Of a stretch of 64,000 nt of DNA, positions 15,984 to 23,406 are shown piece by piece. The notes beneath the pieces were generated by a model. That model was not told where the DNA came from, did no database searches, and was given only the letters and a program-made list of their open reading frames with translations. This stretch comes from Thermoguttaceae bacterium (GTDB lineage: Bacteria > Planctomycetota > Planctomycetia > Pirellulales > Thermoguttaceae). Location: positions 94,954-158,953 of the forward strand of contig JAFSMO010000092.1 of the NCBI GenBank assembly GCA_017447865.1. Reading direction: 5' to 3'. How positions within the stretch are numbered: position 1 is the first letter of the stretch; each line of letters begins with the position of its first letter. A program made the position numbers and the translations under genes.

Positions 15984-17096
15984 TTACCTCTGGCGCGAGA
16001 AGAGGACGAACGCCATCGTAAACGCCCCGAGCGCGATCGAGATGAGGAAGAAAAACACGTGCGAGATCTCCCAGAACGTGACGTTTTCGAGGAAGATCCG
16101 CGGCAGCGCCTCGATCCCGTGCCGCAGCGGGTTGATCAGCATCGCCTTCTGAAAACCCTCCGGCATCGACTCCAGCGGCGTGCCCATGCCCGAGAGCATC
16201 GAGAATGGGACGATGACGAGGAAAAGGCTCAGAAACGACTGCTGGAGCGTCCGCGTCAGGCTGGAAACCAGAAGCCCGATCGAGATCGCGGCCGAAAGGA
16301 ACGAAACGAGCAAAGCCGCCAGCAGAAGCCACGAGCCGTTGAACGGGATCCGGAACCAGAACCGGATCGCCAGCAGGCAAATGGTGATCGGGAAGGCCGA
16401 GACCATCAGCGTCGTGCCCCCCTTGGCGAAGAGGATCTCCCACGTCGCGTACGGCGTCATGCGGAGCTGGTCGAGCGTGCCGTACTCCCGCTCCCGAGCG
16501 ATCAGCATGGAGCTGAGCATCATCGCGTCGATGAGCGAGATCATGACCAGAAGCGACGGGATCATGAAGTATTTCATGTTGAAATTCGGGTTGAACCACG
16601 CGCGGGTCTCGACCCGGAAGGCGGGCCCGGCGTTTTTCCCGGTCTCGAGCCGACGGGCGGAGAAATCGCGCAGGATCGACGAGGCGTAGTTCAGCGCCAT
16701 GCCCGCACTGCTGGCGTTTCGGCCGTCCACGATGACCTGAACGCACGGTTTTGAGTGCTTGGCCAGCGCCTGCGCGAAGTCGGCCGGAATGACGACCGCC
16801 AGCCGGATCTCCCGGTTTTCGATCTTGGAGCGCATTTCCTCTTCCGAAACCAAATCGGGGTGACGGATGAACGTCGGCGAGCCGGCGAACGCCATTTTCA
16901 CCTCGCGGGATTCGGGCGTCCGTGAGTAGTCCAAAACCGCGAAATCGACGTTTTTCAGGTCCAGCGTCACCGCGTAGCCCAGCAGCATGAGCTGAATAAA
17001 CGGCGGCACGATGAGCGAGGCCCGGCTTCTGGGCTCCTGAAGAAGCTGCAGGAGCTCTTTGCGAAAAAGCGCGATGAGGCGGCGGAGGATCTTCAT
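15984..17096 (-). CDS. ABC-2 type transporter permease (YbhR-like)
   Basis: A 370-residue integral membrane subunit of an ABC exporter. The architecture is one N-terminal membrane helix (LIVPPFIQLMLLGYAVTL), a large periplasmic domain (about residues 45-170) and a C-terminal bundle of five helices (MIPSLLVMISLIDAMMLSSM, GSWLLLAALLVSFLSAAISIGLLVSSL, VIVPFSMLSG and so on). The REREYGTLDQLRMTP segment is the coupling-helix signature of the ABC-2 family. It is the last gene of the leftward operon, 18 nt downstream of a paralogous permease. Together with the other three gene products it should form an exporter resembling E. coli YbhGFSR. Confidence 0.92.
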   Translation of the reverse strand: MKILRRLIALFRKELLQLLQEPRSRASLIVPPFIQLMLLGYAVTLDLKNVDFAVLDYSRTPESREVKMAFAGSPTFIRHPDLVSEEEMRSKIENREIRLAVVIPADFAQALAKHSKPCVQVIVDGRNASSAGMALNYASSILRDFSARRLETGKNAGPAFRVETRAWFNPNFNMKYFMIPSLLVMISLIDAMMLSSMLIAREREYGTLDQLRMTPYATWEILFAKGGTTLMVSAFPITICLLAIRFWFRIPFNGSWLLLAALLVSFLSAAISIGLLVSSLTRTLQQSFLSLFLVIVPFSMLSGMGTPLESMPEGFQKAMLINPLRHGIEALPRIFLENVTFWEISHVFFFLISIALGAFTMAFVLFSRQR

Positions 17097-17114
17097 GGCG
17101 GGGAACTCACTCGG

Positions 17115-18206
17115 TTAAAGTCTTTTCGGATTCTTCACGACGGCCAGGGCCAAAAGGAACGCCGCGATGCCACTCAAAACGCCCAGGTTCCAGAGCACGT
17201 TCCGCCAGACGTCGCCGACCAAAAGCGAGGTCTGAAGAAAATCGACGTAGTACCGCGCCGGGACGAAGCACGTCACCGCCTGCAAAAACTCGGGCATGCT
17301 CTTGATCTCAAAAAGGAACCCCGACAAAATGTAGGACGGGAGGAACGTCGAGATGACCGTCACGATGACCGCCAGAAACTGGTTCTTCGTCAGGCTGGAG
17401 ATCAGAAGGCCGAGGCAAAGCGCGACGATCAGGTAAAGGCTCGAACCGAAAACCAGAATGCCGATGTTCCCGCGCGTCGGGAGGCCGAAAAGGTAGTGCC
17501 CCAGAACCAACGCGATCGTCAGACCGACCATTCCGAGGCCGAAATTCGTGATCATTTTCGCCAGAAGGATCTCGATCGAGCGCATCGGCGTCACGAACAT
17601 GCTTTCGAGGTTTCCCAGCTCATACTCGCGGGCCATCACCATGGAGGTCAAAAGCGCGCCGATGATGGTCAGAATGATCACGATCATTCCCGGCACGATG
17701 TTGAACGCGCTGCGGTTTTCCTCGTTGAACCACTGCCGCGTCTGGATCTCCAGCGCGTTCGGGTCGGCCTGGGCCCCCATGCAGTCGGAAAGGACCGTCA
17801 GGACGTAGCCGCGTTTCAGGAACGCCGGGCTTGGGTTGGATGCGTTCACGACGATCTGTACCACCGCGTCGCCCGACTGAAGTTTTCGCGTGAAATCCTG
17901 CGGCAAATAAAGGCAAGTATCGGCCCGATGCGCCCGCAAAAGGGCCTCCGCCTCGGCCGTCGTGCGGACGATCTGCGAGTCGAAAAACCCGTTGGACTGA
18001 AACCGGGCGCAGATCTGGCTCGCCATCTCGGACGGCTCCGGCACGACGATGACCATCCGAATGTTCCGCACATCGGTCGAGACGCCAAAACCGCAGATCA
18101 ACAGCAAAACGACGGGCAAAAGGATCCCCAGCGCAATGCTCAGCGGGTCGCGGATGAGCTGCCGGAATTCTTTTTGGGTCAGGATGAAAATTCTGCGAAA
18201 ACTCAT
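17115..18206 (-). CDS. ABC-2 type transporter permease (YbhS-like)
   Basis: A 363-residue paralogue of the neighbouring permease with the same layout: N-terminal helix (LGILLPVVLLLICGFGVST), a periplasmic domain and five C-terminal helices starting at NIVPGMIVIILTIIGALLTSM, with AREYELGNLESMFVTPMRS as the coupling segment. The start is set at the ATG at 18206 (MSFRRIFILTQKEFRQLIRD); the frame remains open upstream only because it runs through the family E repeat, which is not family sequence. Heterodimeric pairing with the downstream permease is expected. Confidence 0.92.
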   Translation of the reverse strand: MSFRRIFILTQKEFRQLIRDPLSIALGILLPVVLLLICGFGVSTDVRNIRMVIVVPEPSEMASQICARFQSNGFFDSQIVRTTAEAEALLRAHRADTCLYLPQDFTRKLQSGDAVVQIVVNASNPSPAFLKRGYVLTVLSDCMGAQADPNALEIQTRQWFNEENRSAFNIVPGMIVIILTIIGALLTSMVMAREYELGNLESMFVTPMRSIEILLAKMITNFGLGMVGLTIALVLGHYLFGLPTRGNIGILVFGSSLYLIVALCLGLLISSLTKNQFLAVIVTVISTFLPSYILSGFLFEIKSMPEFLQAVTCFVPARYYVDFLQTSLLVGDVWRNVLWNLGVLSGIAAFLLALAVVKNPKRL

Positions 18207-18234
18207 AATTAATGCGGAATTACGGGGACGACGC

Positions 18235-18363
18235 TGGCGAGCGGGGTCAGTTATGACCCCGTATTTTAAAAAATGGCGAGCGGGGTCAGTCATGACCCCG
18301 TAAAATCAGGATCCTCAACTTCAACGGTCACGTTTTACGGGGGCATAACTGCCCCCGCTCGCC
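18235..18363. repeat. Family E hairpin repeats inside the exporter operon
   Basis: Two direct copies of GGCGAGCGGGGTCAGTYATG followed by ACCCCGTA, then an inverted third copy (TTTTACGGGGGCATAACTGC then CCCCGCTCGCC). Each unit can fold into a GGGGTCA/TGACCCC hairpin, and the first and third can pair with each other. The third copy has changed both sides of its stem (GGGGGCA/TGCCCCC). The block separates the ATPase gene from the two permease genes. A fused half of the C and D units (AATGCGGAATTACGGGGACG) lies immediately to its left at 18211-18230. Confidence 0.8.
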
Positions 18364-19863
18364 TCACGTCACCAAATTCACAAAAGCGTCTTCCAGCGTC
18401 GCGGCATCGGCGCCCTGGTGGCGAATTTCATCCACGGTCCCCACTGCGATGGAAAGGCCATCGCGCATGATGACGAGCCGATCGCAGTACTGCGCCTCGT
18501 CCATGAAGTGGGTCGTGATGATGACCGCCACGCCCGAGTCCGCCAGGTCGAGGATCCTCTTCCAGAACTCGCGCCGGGAGATCGGGTCGGTCCCGGAGGT
18601 CGCTTCATCGAGGAAGACGATCGATGGATCGTGAAGCAGCGCGCACGCCATCGCAAGCCGGCGTTTGTAGCCCATCGCCAGGCGGGCCGCCAGCATTTTG
18701 ACGAACGGCTCGAGCTGAAACGCCTTGAGCGCCCAGTCGATCCGCTCCCGCAAAAGTCTCCTCGGTACGCCGTACGCGCCGCCGAAAAACTCCATATTTT
18801 GCCGGACGGTCAGCTCGCCGTAAAGAGAAAATTTCTGCGCGACGTAGCCCGTCTGCGAGCGCATTTTCTCGACGTTCTCCGCAAGCGGCTCGCCGTCGAG
18901 CAGGATCTCGCCGCCGTTTGCCTGGTCCAACGCGCAGAGCATCCGGAACGTGGTGGTTTTGCCCGCCCCGTTCGCTCCGAGCAGACCGAAAATCTCCCCG
19001 GCGTGGATCTGAAATGTCAGGTCGTTCACCGCCGTGAAGTCTCCGAAACGCTTCACCAGATGACGGACCTCCAGCCGAACCGGCGCGTCGGGTTTGACCG
19101 GGTTTTGACGCCGGAGCGGCTCCGGGACCGTCCCGCAAATGAGCGCCTGAAACGCCTCCTCGAACGTCGGGCGAGGCACGAATCGCTCCGCCTGCCTGCG
19201 GATCTCGTCGGGCGTGCCCTGCGTCAGGAGCCGGCCCTCGAAAAGGATCAGCGTGGAGTCGCAGTAGTCCGCCTCGTCGAGGTACGCGGTGCTGGCCAGG
19301 ACGGTCATTCCTTCCTCCCTGACGAACTGGCGCAGGATCTGCCAGAGCTCGCGCCGCGCCAGGACGTCCACCCCCACCGTCGGCTCGTCGAGGAGCATCA
19401 GCTTGGGCCGGGAAACCAGCGCGCAGATGAGGGCCAGTTTCTGCTTCATCCCGCCGGAAAGCTGCCCCGCCATGCGCCCGGTGAACGGCGCCAGAAGCGT
19501 GATTTGGAGGAGTTTTTCGGCCCGTTCCTTCAGATCGGCGGCGGAAATCCCGTGCAGCTCGGCGTAGAGCTTAATGTTTTCCATGACCGTCAGGTTTTCG
19601 TAAAGCCCGAACTTCTGCGGCACGTAGCCGACCCGACTCTGGATCTTCGCAGCGTCCCGGACGGAATCAAGCCCCAAAACCGTCACTTTTCCCGCGTCCG
19701 GCCGCCAAAGTCCGCACAGATGGCGCATGAGCGTGGTTTTCCCCGCGCCGTCCGGCCCGAGCAGACCGATGATCTGCCCCGCGTCGGCCTGGAACGTGAC
19801 GTCCTGAAGGGCCGTAAGCGAGCCGAAACGCTTCGTGAGATCCTGGCAGTCGATGATCGGCAT
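18364..19863 (-). CDS. Double ABC ATPase of the exporter (YbhF-like)
   Basis: A 499-residue protein with two fused nucleotide-binding domains. Domain 1 has Walker A GPDGAGKTT, signature LSGGMKQKLALICAL and Walker B LMLLDEPTVGVD. Domain 2 (from about residue 255) has Walker A GANGAGKTT, the variant signature LAMGYKRRLAMACAL and Walker B IVFLDEATSGTDP, followed by the switch histidine in IITTHFMDEA. Domain 1's switch position reads ASTAYLDEA, with Ala-Tyr instead of His, so the two sites are probably not equivalent. The start is the ATG at 19863, two bases after the adaptor stop codon, with GAGGGG upstream. It energises the two permeases encoded downstream. Confidence 0.95.
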   Translation of the reverse strand: MPIIDCQDLTKRFGSLTALQDVTFQADAGQIIGLLGPDGAGKTTLMRHLCGLWRPDAGKVTVLGLDSVRDAAKIQSRVGYVPQKFGLYENLTVMENIKLYAELHGISAADLKERAEKLLQITLLAPFTGRMAGQLSGGMKQKLALICALVSRPKLMLLDEPTVGVDVLARRELWQILRQFVREEGMTVLASTAYLDEADYCDSTLILFEGRLLTQGTPDEIRRQAERFVPRPTFEEAFQALICGTVPEPLRRQNPVKPDAPVRLEVRHLVKRFGDFTAVNDLTFQIHAGEIFGLLGANGAGKTTTFRMLCALDQANGGEILLDGEPLAENVEKMRSQTGYVAQKFSLYGELTVRQNMEFFGGAYGVPRRLLRERIDWALKAFQLEPFVKMLAARLAMGYKRRLAMACALLHDPSIVFLDEATSGTDPISRREFWKRILDLADSGVAVIITTHFMDEAQYCDRLVIMRDGLSIAVGTVDEIRHQGADAATLEDAFVNLVT

Positions 19864-19865
19864 GG

Positions 19866-21008
19866 TCACGGCCCCTCGATCTTCACCGTGACGGGCATTC
19901 CGAGCTTCAGCACGTCGTCCGGGTCCTCCGTAAAGACGCGGACCTCGTAAACCAGCGACGTGCGCAAGTCCTTCGTTTCGACGTTTTTCGGCGTGAACTC
20001 GGCCGACGGCGAGATGAATCCGACCCAGCCGTCGCACTCGGTTTTAAGCCCGTCCACCTGAATTTTGGCTTTCTGGCCCATTTTCACGCGCGGGAGAAGC
20101 GGCTCCTCGACGTACACGCGGACCCACTTGGGCGAAACGACCGCCAGAGTGAAAACGGGAAGCTGCGGCGAGGCCATTTCGCCGGGTTCCAGAACACGGC
20201 TCCGGATGATCCCGTCGCACGGCGCGAAAAGCTCGCAGTCGGCCAGCGTCTGCTTCCGGATCGCCAGAACCGCCTCGGCCTGCGTGAGCGACGCACGGCT
20301 CTGCTCGATCTGGGCCTCCGCCTGACTTTTCTGGGTTTTCACCTGCTCGAGAGAGGCCAGCGCCTGCAAGTACTGAGCCTTGGCCGCGGCTTTTTCCTCT
20401 TCCCGCGTCCCGTTCTGCAATTTTTCCAGATTGGCCTGCGCCAGTTTGTGCTGCGCAAGGAGTTTCCGCCACGCCGCCTCCGCGTCCTCCGCTTCCTGAT
20501 CGGAAACCGCCTTGGTGCCGGTCAGCTTTTTGTTTCGCTCGTAGTAGTTTTTCGCGGCGGGGATCTGCACGCTGAACATTTCGACCGTGGCCTCCGCGAT
20601 CGCCACGTCCTCTTTTCGTGACCCATTTTCGGCTTTTTCCCACTCGGCTTTTGCCGCCTGCGTAGCCGCTTCAGCGACCGGAACGGCTTTTTCCGCGATT
20701 TCCAGAGTGGTTTGCGCCGCCGCGACCGCCGCCTGCGCCGCGTCCACCTGCGCCTGCGCCTCGGCGATCTGCTGCTCCACGCGGACCGTTTCGAGTTTCC
20801 CGAGCGGATCCCCCTTTTTGACGCGCGTACCCTCCTCCACGTTCAGTTCCGCGATGCGCTCGGAGATCTGAAACACGAGATTCATCTGCCGATTATCGAC
20901 GTTTCCGTTCAGTTCCAGCGGCTGATTGGGATCCGTTTTGGCGGAGCCGCAGCCAGAAACCAAAATCAGCAAAGCCGAAAGGAAAACCATACTAATTTTG
21001 AGGTTCAT
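19866..21008 (-). CDS. HlyD/YbhG-type periplasmic adaptor lipoprotein
   Basis: A 380-residue membrane-fusion protein. The N-terminus MNLKISMVFLSALLILVSGC is a lipoprotein signal peptide with the lipobox VSGC. A biotinyl-lipoyl half-motif (RIAELNVEEGTRVKKGDPLG) is followed by a long coiled-coil hairpin rich in Ala, Glu and Gln (about residues 75-240), then the second half-motif (FAPCDGIIRSRVLEPGEMAS) and a beta-barrel domain. The ATG at 21008 overlaps the regulator's stop codon (ATGA), so translation is coupled. The gene order regulator-adaptor-ATPase-permease-permease matches ybiH/ybhGFSR of E. coli, a drug and ion exporter. The outer-membrane partner is not encoded nearby. Confidence 0.92.
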   Translation of the reverse strand: MNLKISMVFLSALLILVSGCGSAKTDPNQPLELNGNVDNRQMNLVFQISERIAELNVEEGTRVKKGDPLGKLETVRVEQQIAEAQAQVDAAQAAVAAAQTTLEIAEKAVPVAEAATQAAKAEWEKAENGSRKEDVAIAEATVEMFSVQIPAAKNYYERNKKLTGTKAVSDQEAEDAEAAWRKLLAQHKLAQANLEKLQNGTREEEKAAAKAQYLQALASLEQVKTQKSQAEAQIEQSRASLTQAEAVLAIRKQTLADCELFAPCDGIIRSRVLEPGEMASPQLPVFTLAVVSPKWVRVYVEEPLLPRVKMGQKAKIQVDGLKTECDGWVGFISPSAEFTPKNVETKDLRTSLVYEVRVFTEDPDDVLKLGMPVTVKIEGP

Positions 21009-21646
21009 TTTTCTTTTCTTTCTTCTATCAGGACCATCATAAGATTCAAAGATTCCTGAATCGCGTACGGACACCACTCCCCCCACGTCTGAGGACTCAT
21101 AACGAACTCCATCAGCAGGCAGCGCGTGAAACGGATGATGGTCCGCGCAGTCTCCTCGACCCCCAACCGGAAACAAATCGGAAATCGGGCTTCTATCTTT
21201 TGCAAGGCTTCCTGAAATGGTTCAACCAAACATTTGTTAAGCTGATGGATCGCCACGTCATGAAACGTTTTGAGCTGAAGCATTTCCGAAAAAAACGGCC
21301 GTTTTTTCTCCACGTCCGCCAGAAAAACCGACGCGTCAAACAGTCGCTCAAGCAATTCCCGAAACGCTTCCCGCACCGTTTTCGGATCGCCAATTTCTTC
21401 CCGGATCTTCCCGGAAACCAGCTCCGTCGAACGTAAAAAAACCACAATAAAAAGCGTCTCTTTGTTCTGGAACCAGCGGTACGCGGTCGCCATCGACCCC
21501 CCCGCCTCTTTTACGATTTCATTAATGGAGGTGCGTTCAAACCCTTTTTCCAAAAAAAGTTTATGAGCCGCAGAGAGAATTTCCTCGTAACGGGCCTTTC
21601 CCCGCGCCGTTTTGGGTTTCTCAAGTTCTTCCAAAAAGTTTTTCAT
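21005..21646 (-). CDS. TetR family transcriptional regulator (CecR-like position)
   Basis: A 213-residue repressor. The helix-turn-helix is ILSAAHKLFLEKGFERTSIN then EIVKEAGGSMATAYRWFQNK, with the usual YRWF/NK end of the recognition helix; the C-terminal domain is a ligand-binding helical bundle with no recognisable ligand motif. The start is the ATG at 21646 with GAGG upstream. It is the first gene of the exporter operon and overlaps the adaptor gene by 4 nt. Its promoter carries two dyads (21657-21685 and 21686-21702) that are natural candidates for autoregulation. The divergent RND operon starts about 230 bp away and could be under the same control. Confidence 0.93.
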   Translation of the reverse strand: MKNFLEELEKPKTARGKARYEEILSAAHKLFLEKGFERTSINEIVKEAGGSMATAYRWFQNKETLFIVVFLRSTELVSGKIREEIGDPKTVREAFRELLERLFDASVFLADVEKKRPFFSEMLQLKTFHDVAIHQLNKCLVEPFQEALQKIEARFPICFRLGVEETARTIIRFTRCLLMEFVMSPQTWGEWCPYAIQESLNLMMVLIEERKEK

Positions 21647-21656
21647 AAAATCCTCA

Positions 21657-21685
21657 AAAGTGTAGTGTAGCATACATTACACTTT
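21657..21685. promoter_or_regulatory. Palindromic operator candidate O1 of the TetR operon
   Basis: A 29-bp dyad: AAAGTGTAGTGTA, GCA, TACATTACACTTT; the two 13-nt arms match with one mismatch. It covers the expected transcription start, immediately downstream of the -10 box, which is a classical repressor site. Confidence 0.75.
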
Positions 21686-21686
21686 G

Positions 21687-21715
21687 ATTGTACTATACAA
21701 TCTTTTCCCTGTCAA
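21687..21715 (-). promoter_or_regulatory. Near-consensus promoter of the TetR-exporter operon
   Basis: On the minus strand: a perfect TTGACA (21715-21710), a 17-nt spacer and TACAAT (21692-21687). A second perfect dyad, GATTGTA-CTA-TACAATC (21686-21702), overlaps the -10 box and spacer and could be a second operator half. Confidence 0.85.
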
Positions 21716-21826
21716 GGGGGTTTCCAAAAAAAATCTTAAAAATTTCAGAAAATTTTGCATCCAGCTTCCCTTTTCTTAATTTCTTATAATATTTACAAAA
21801 AATTAAGATTTTTCGAGCAGCCGCTC

Positions 21827-21854
21827 TTGACAAAAATCCCGCATCGTGTAAAAT
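21827..21854 (+). promoter_or_regulatory. Promoter of the RND adaptor-pump operon
   Basis: Perfect TTGACA (21827-21832), a 16-nt spacer and TAAAAT (21849-21854). The upstream in-frame ATG at 21853 overlaps this -10 box, which argues that translation starts at the next ATG, at 21880. Confidence 0.75.
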
Positions 21855-21879
21855 GAAGGAACTAGATGGAGCAAAATTT

Positions 21880-23406
21880 ATGACTACAGAAAATTCATTT
21901 CTCAAAAGCGCTTTCAAATCCTGGTTTACCTTCGGGGGGCACGTCCTTCTTTCGGTCCTGATCCTTGGCTCGTCGATCCTTGCGGCGGTGGTCATTGGAA
22001 CGGGCCGAAGTCCGGATCGGTCAAAACCCCTTGAGGAGATCATTCCATCCGTCAAAACAGAAATCGCCCGCCGCGAGACGAACGGCATCACGTTCCAGGT
22101 GGACGGCGTGGTGATCCCGTTCCGTGAGGTTTCCATCGCGTCGGAAGTCTCTGGAAACATCAAATTCCTTTCGCCGCACTGCCGCACGGGGCGTTACGTC
22201 CAAAAGGGCGAAATTCTGGCGCAGATCGATTCGCAGGACTACGAGCACGCGCTCTCCGAGGCCCAGCAAAGTCTGATCCAGGCCGACCGCGCCATTGAGG
22301 AGTGGAAGATTTCGGTCCAGAACATCGCGGACCGGGTGGAAGTCGCCGTGGCCCAGTTCAACACGCAGAAAAACGAGCTGGAACGCTGCAGGAAACTCAA
22401 CGAAAAAGGCGCGGTCTCCCAGACCGAACTGGAAACGGCCGAGCTGAACCATTTAAATAAAAAAGAAACGCTCGTGACCCTCCAGAACGAGCAGCGGACG
22501 CTGACCGCTCAGGAGGAACGGCTTGAATCCGCCCGGGAAACGGCGCGTGTAGCCGTCGAGAAAGCCGAGCTGAATCTGCGTCGGTGCACGATCTCCTCGC
22601 CGCTGACCGGGCTGGTCGTGACGCTGAACGTCGAGCAGGACAAATTCGTGCAGCGCGGCGAAACGCTCGTTTCGATCCACGACACTTCGCGGCTTGAGGT
22701 CCAGTGCAGCCTCTACATGAAGCAGGTGGAATGGCTCTGGAGCGAGAAACCGGGGGCGGAAACCCCGGAAGTTCCGGCCGTAACAGAAGATAATTTGCAG
22801 ACCGTGAAAACCGAAAACCAGATCGCGGCCGAGGCGGAAGCGCAGGCCAAGGCGGAAAGCGCGGCGCTGCGTCAGTACTACCAGTTCGACGACACGCCGG
22901 TGAAACTCACGTACAATCTGGACGGCGTGATTTACCAGTGGGGCGGAACGCTGACGTACCTGGACGGGCCCGGCCTCGATTCCCGGACGCGGATGATGCC
23001 GTGCCGCGTGCTGGTGGAGGACCCGCTCAAGGTGGAATCGTTCAACGACGCAGGCGTTCCGGTCAAAACGTCCATTTCGCCGACCCTGATGCCCGGAATG
23101 TTCGTGACGATCGAGATCCACGCCAATCCGGCCCGCACGCTCCTGAATCTGGCCGAGACCGCGGTCCTTCCGGGCGGAACGGTCTGGAAAGTGGTCAAGA
23201 ATGAGGACGGAAAAGACGTTTTGGCCCGCGCCTCGAAAATCACGACGGCCCATTACGAGTCCCAAACCGGCCGGATCATCGTGTACCGCCGCCGCGGCGC
23301 GCTGGAGGAAGGGGACCAGGTGGTCATTTCGCCGCTTGCCTCACCGGTCGAAGGAACGTTCGTGCACGTGCTGAACAGCGAAACGGAGAGTGAGGAAAAG
23401 GAATGA
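21880..23406 (+). CDS. RND efflux periplasmic adaptor subunit
   Basis: A 508-residue membrane-fusion protein that links an RND pump to an outer-membrane channel. One N-terminal membrane helix (HVLLSVLILGSSILAAVVIG) is followed by the lipoyl half-motif (SEVSGNIKFLSPHCRTGRYV), a coiled coil with QAQQSLIQADR-like heptads, the second half-motif (CTISSPLTGLVVTLNVEQDK), and an unusually long barrel region containing an Ala/Glu-rich insert (AAEAEAQAKAESAALRQ). The start at 21880 is chosen because GGAG lies nine bases upstream and the earlier ATG is inside the promoter. It overlaps the pump gene by 4 nt (ATGA). Confidence 0.93.
   Translation: MTTENSFLKSAFKSWFTFGGHVLLSVLILGSSILAAVVIGTGRSPDRSKPLEEIIPSVKTEIARRETNGITFQVDGVVIPFREVSIASEVSGNIKFLSPHCRTGRYVQKGEILAQIDSQDYEHALSEAQQSLIQADRAIEEWKISVQNIADRVEVAVAQFNTQKNELERCRKLNEKGAVSQTELETAELNHLNKKETLVTLQNEQRTLTAQEERLESARETARVAVEKAELNLRRCTISSPLTGLVVTLNVEQDKFVQRGETLVSIHDTSRLEVQCSLYMKQVEWLWSEKPGAETPEVPAVTEDNLQTVKTENQIAAEAEAQAKAESAALRQYYQFDDTPVKLTYNLDGVIYQWGGTLTYLDGPGLDSRTRMMPCRVLVEDPLKVESFNDAGVPVKTSISPTLMPGMFVTIEIHANPARTLLNLAETAVLPGGTVWKVVKNEDGKDVLARASKITTAHYESQTGRIIVYRRRGALEEGDQVVISPLASPVEGTFVHVLNSETESEEKE

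Noticed and set aside
18235..18363. CRISPR-like array
   Set aside because: There are only three units, one of them inverted, spacers of unequal length and no cas genes; they are self-complementary hairpins.
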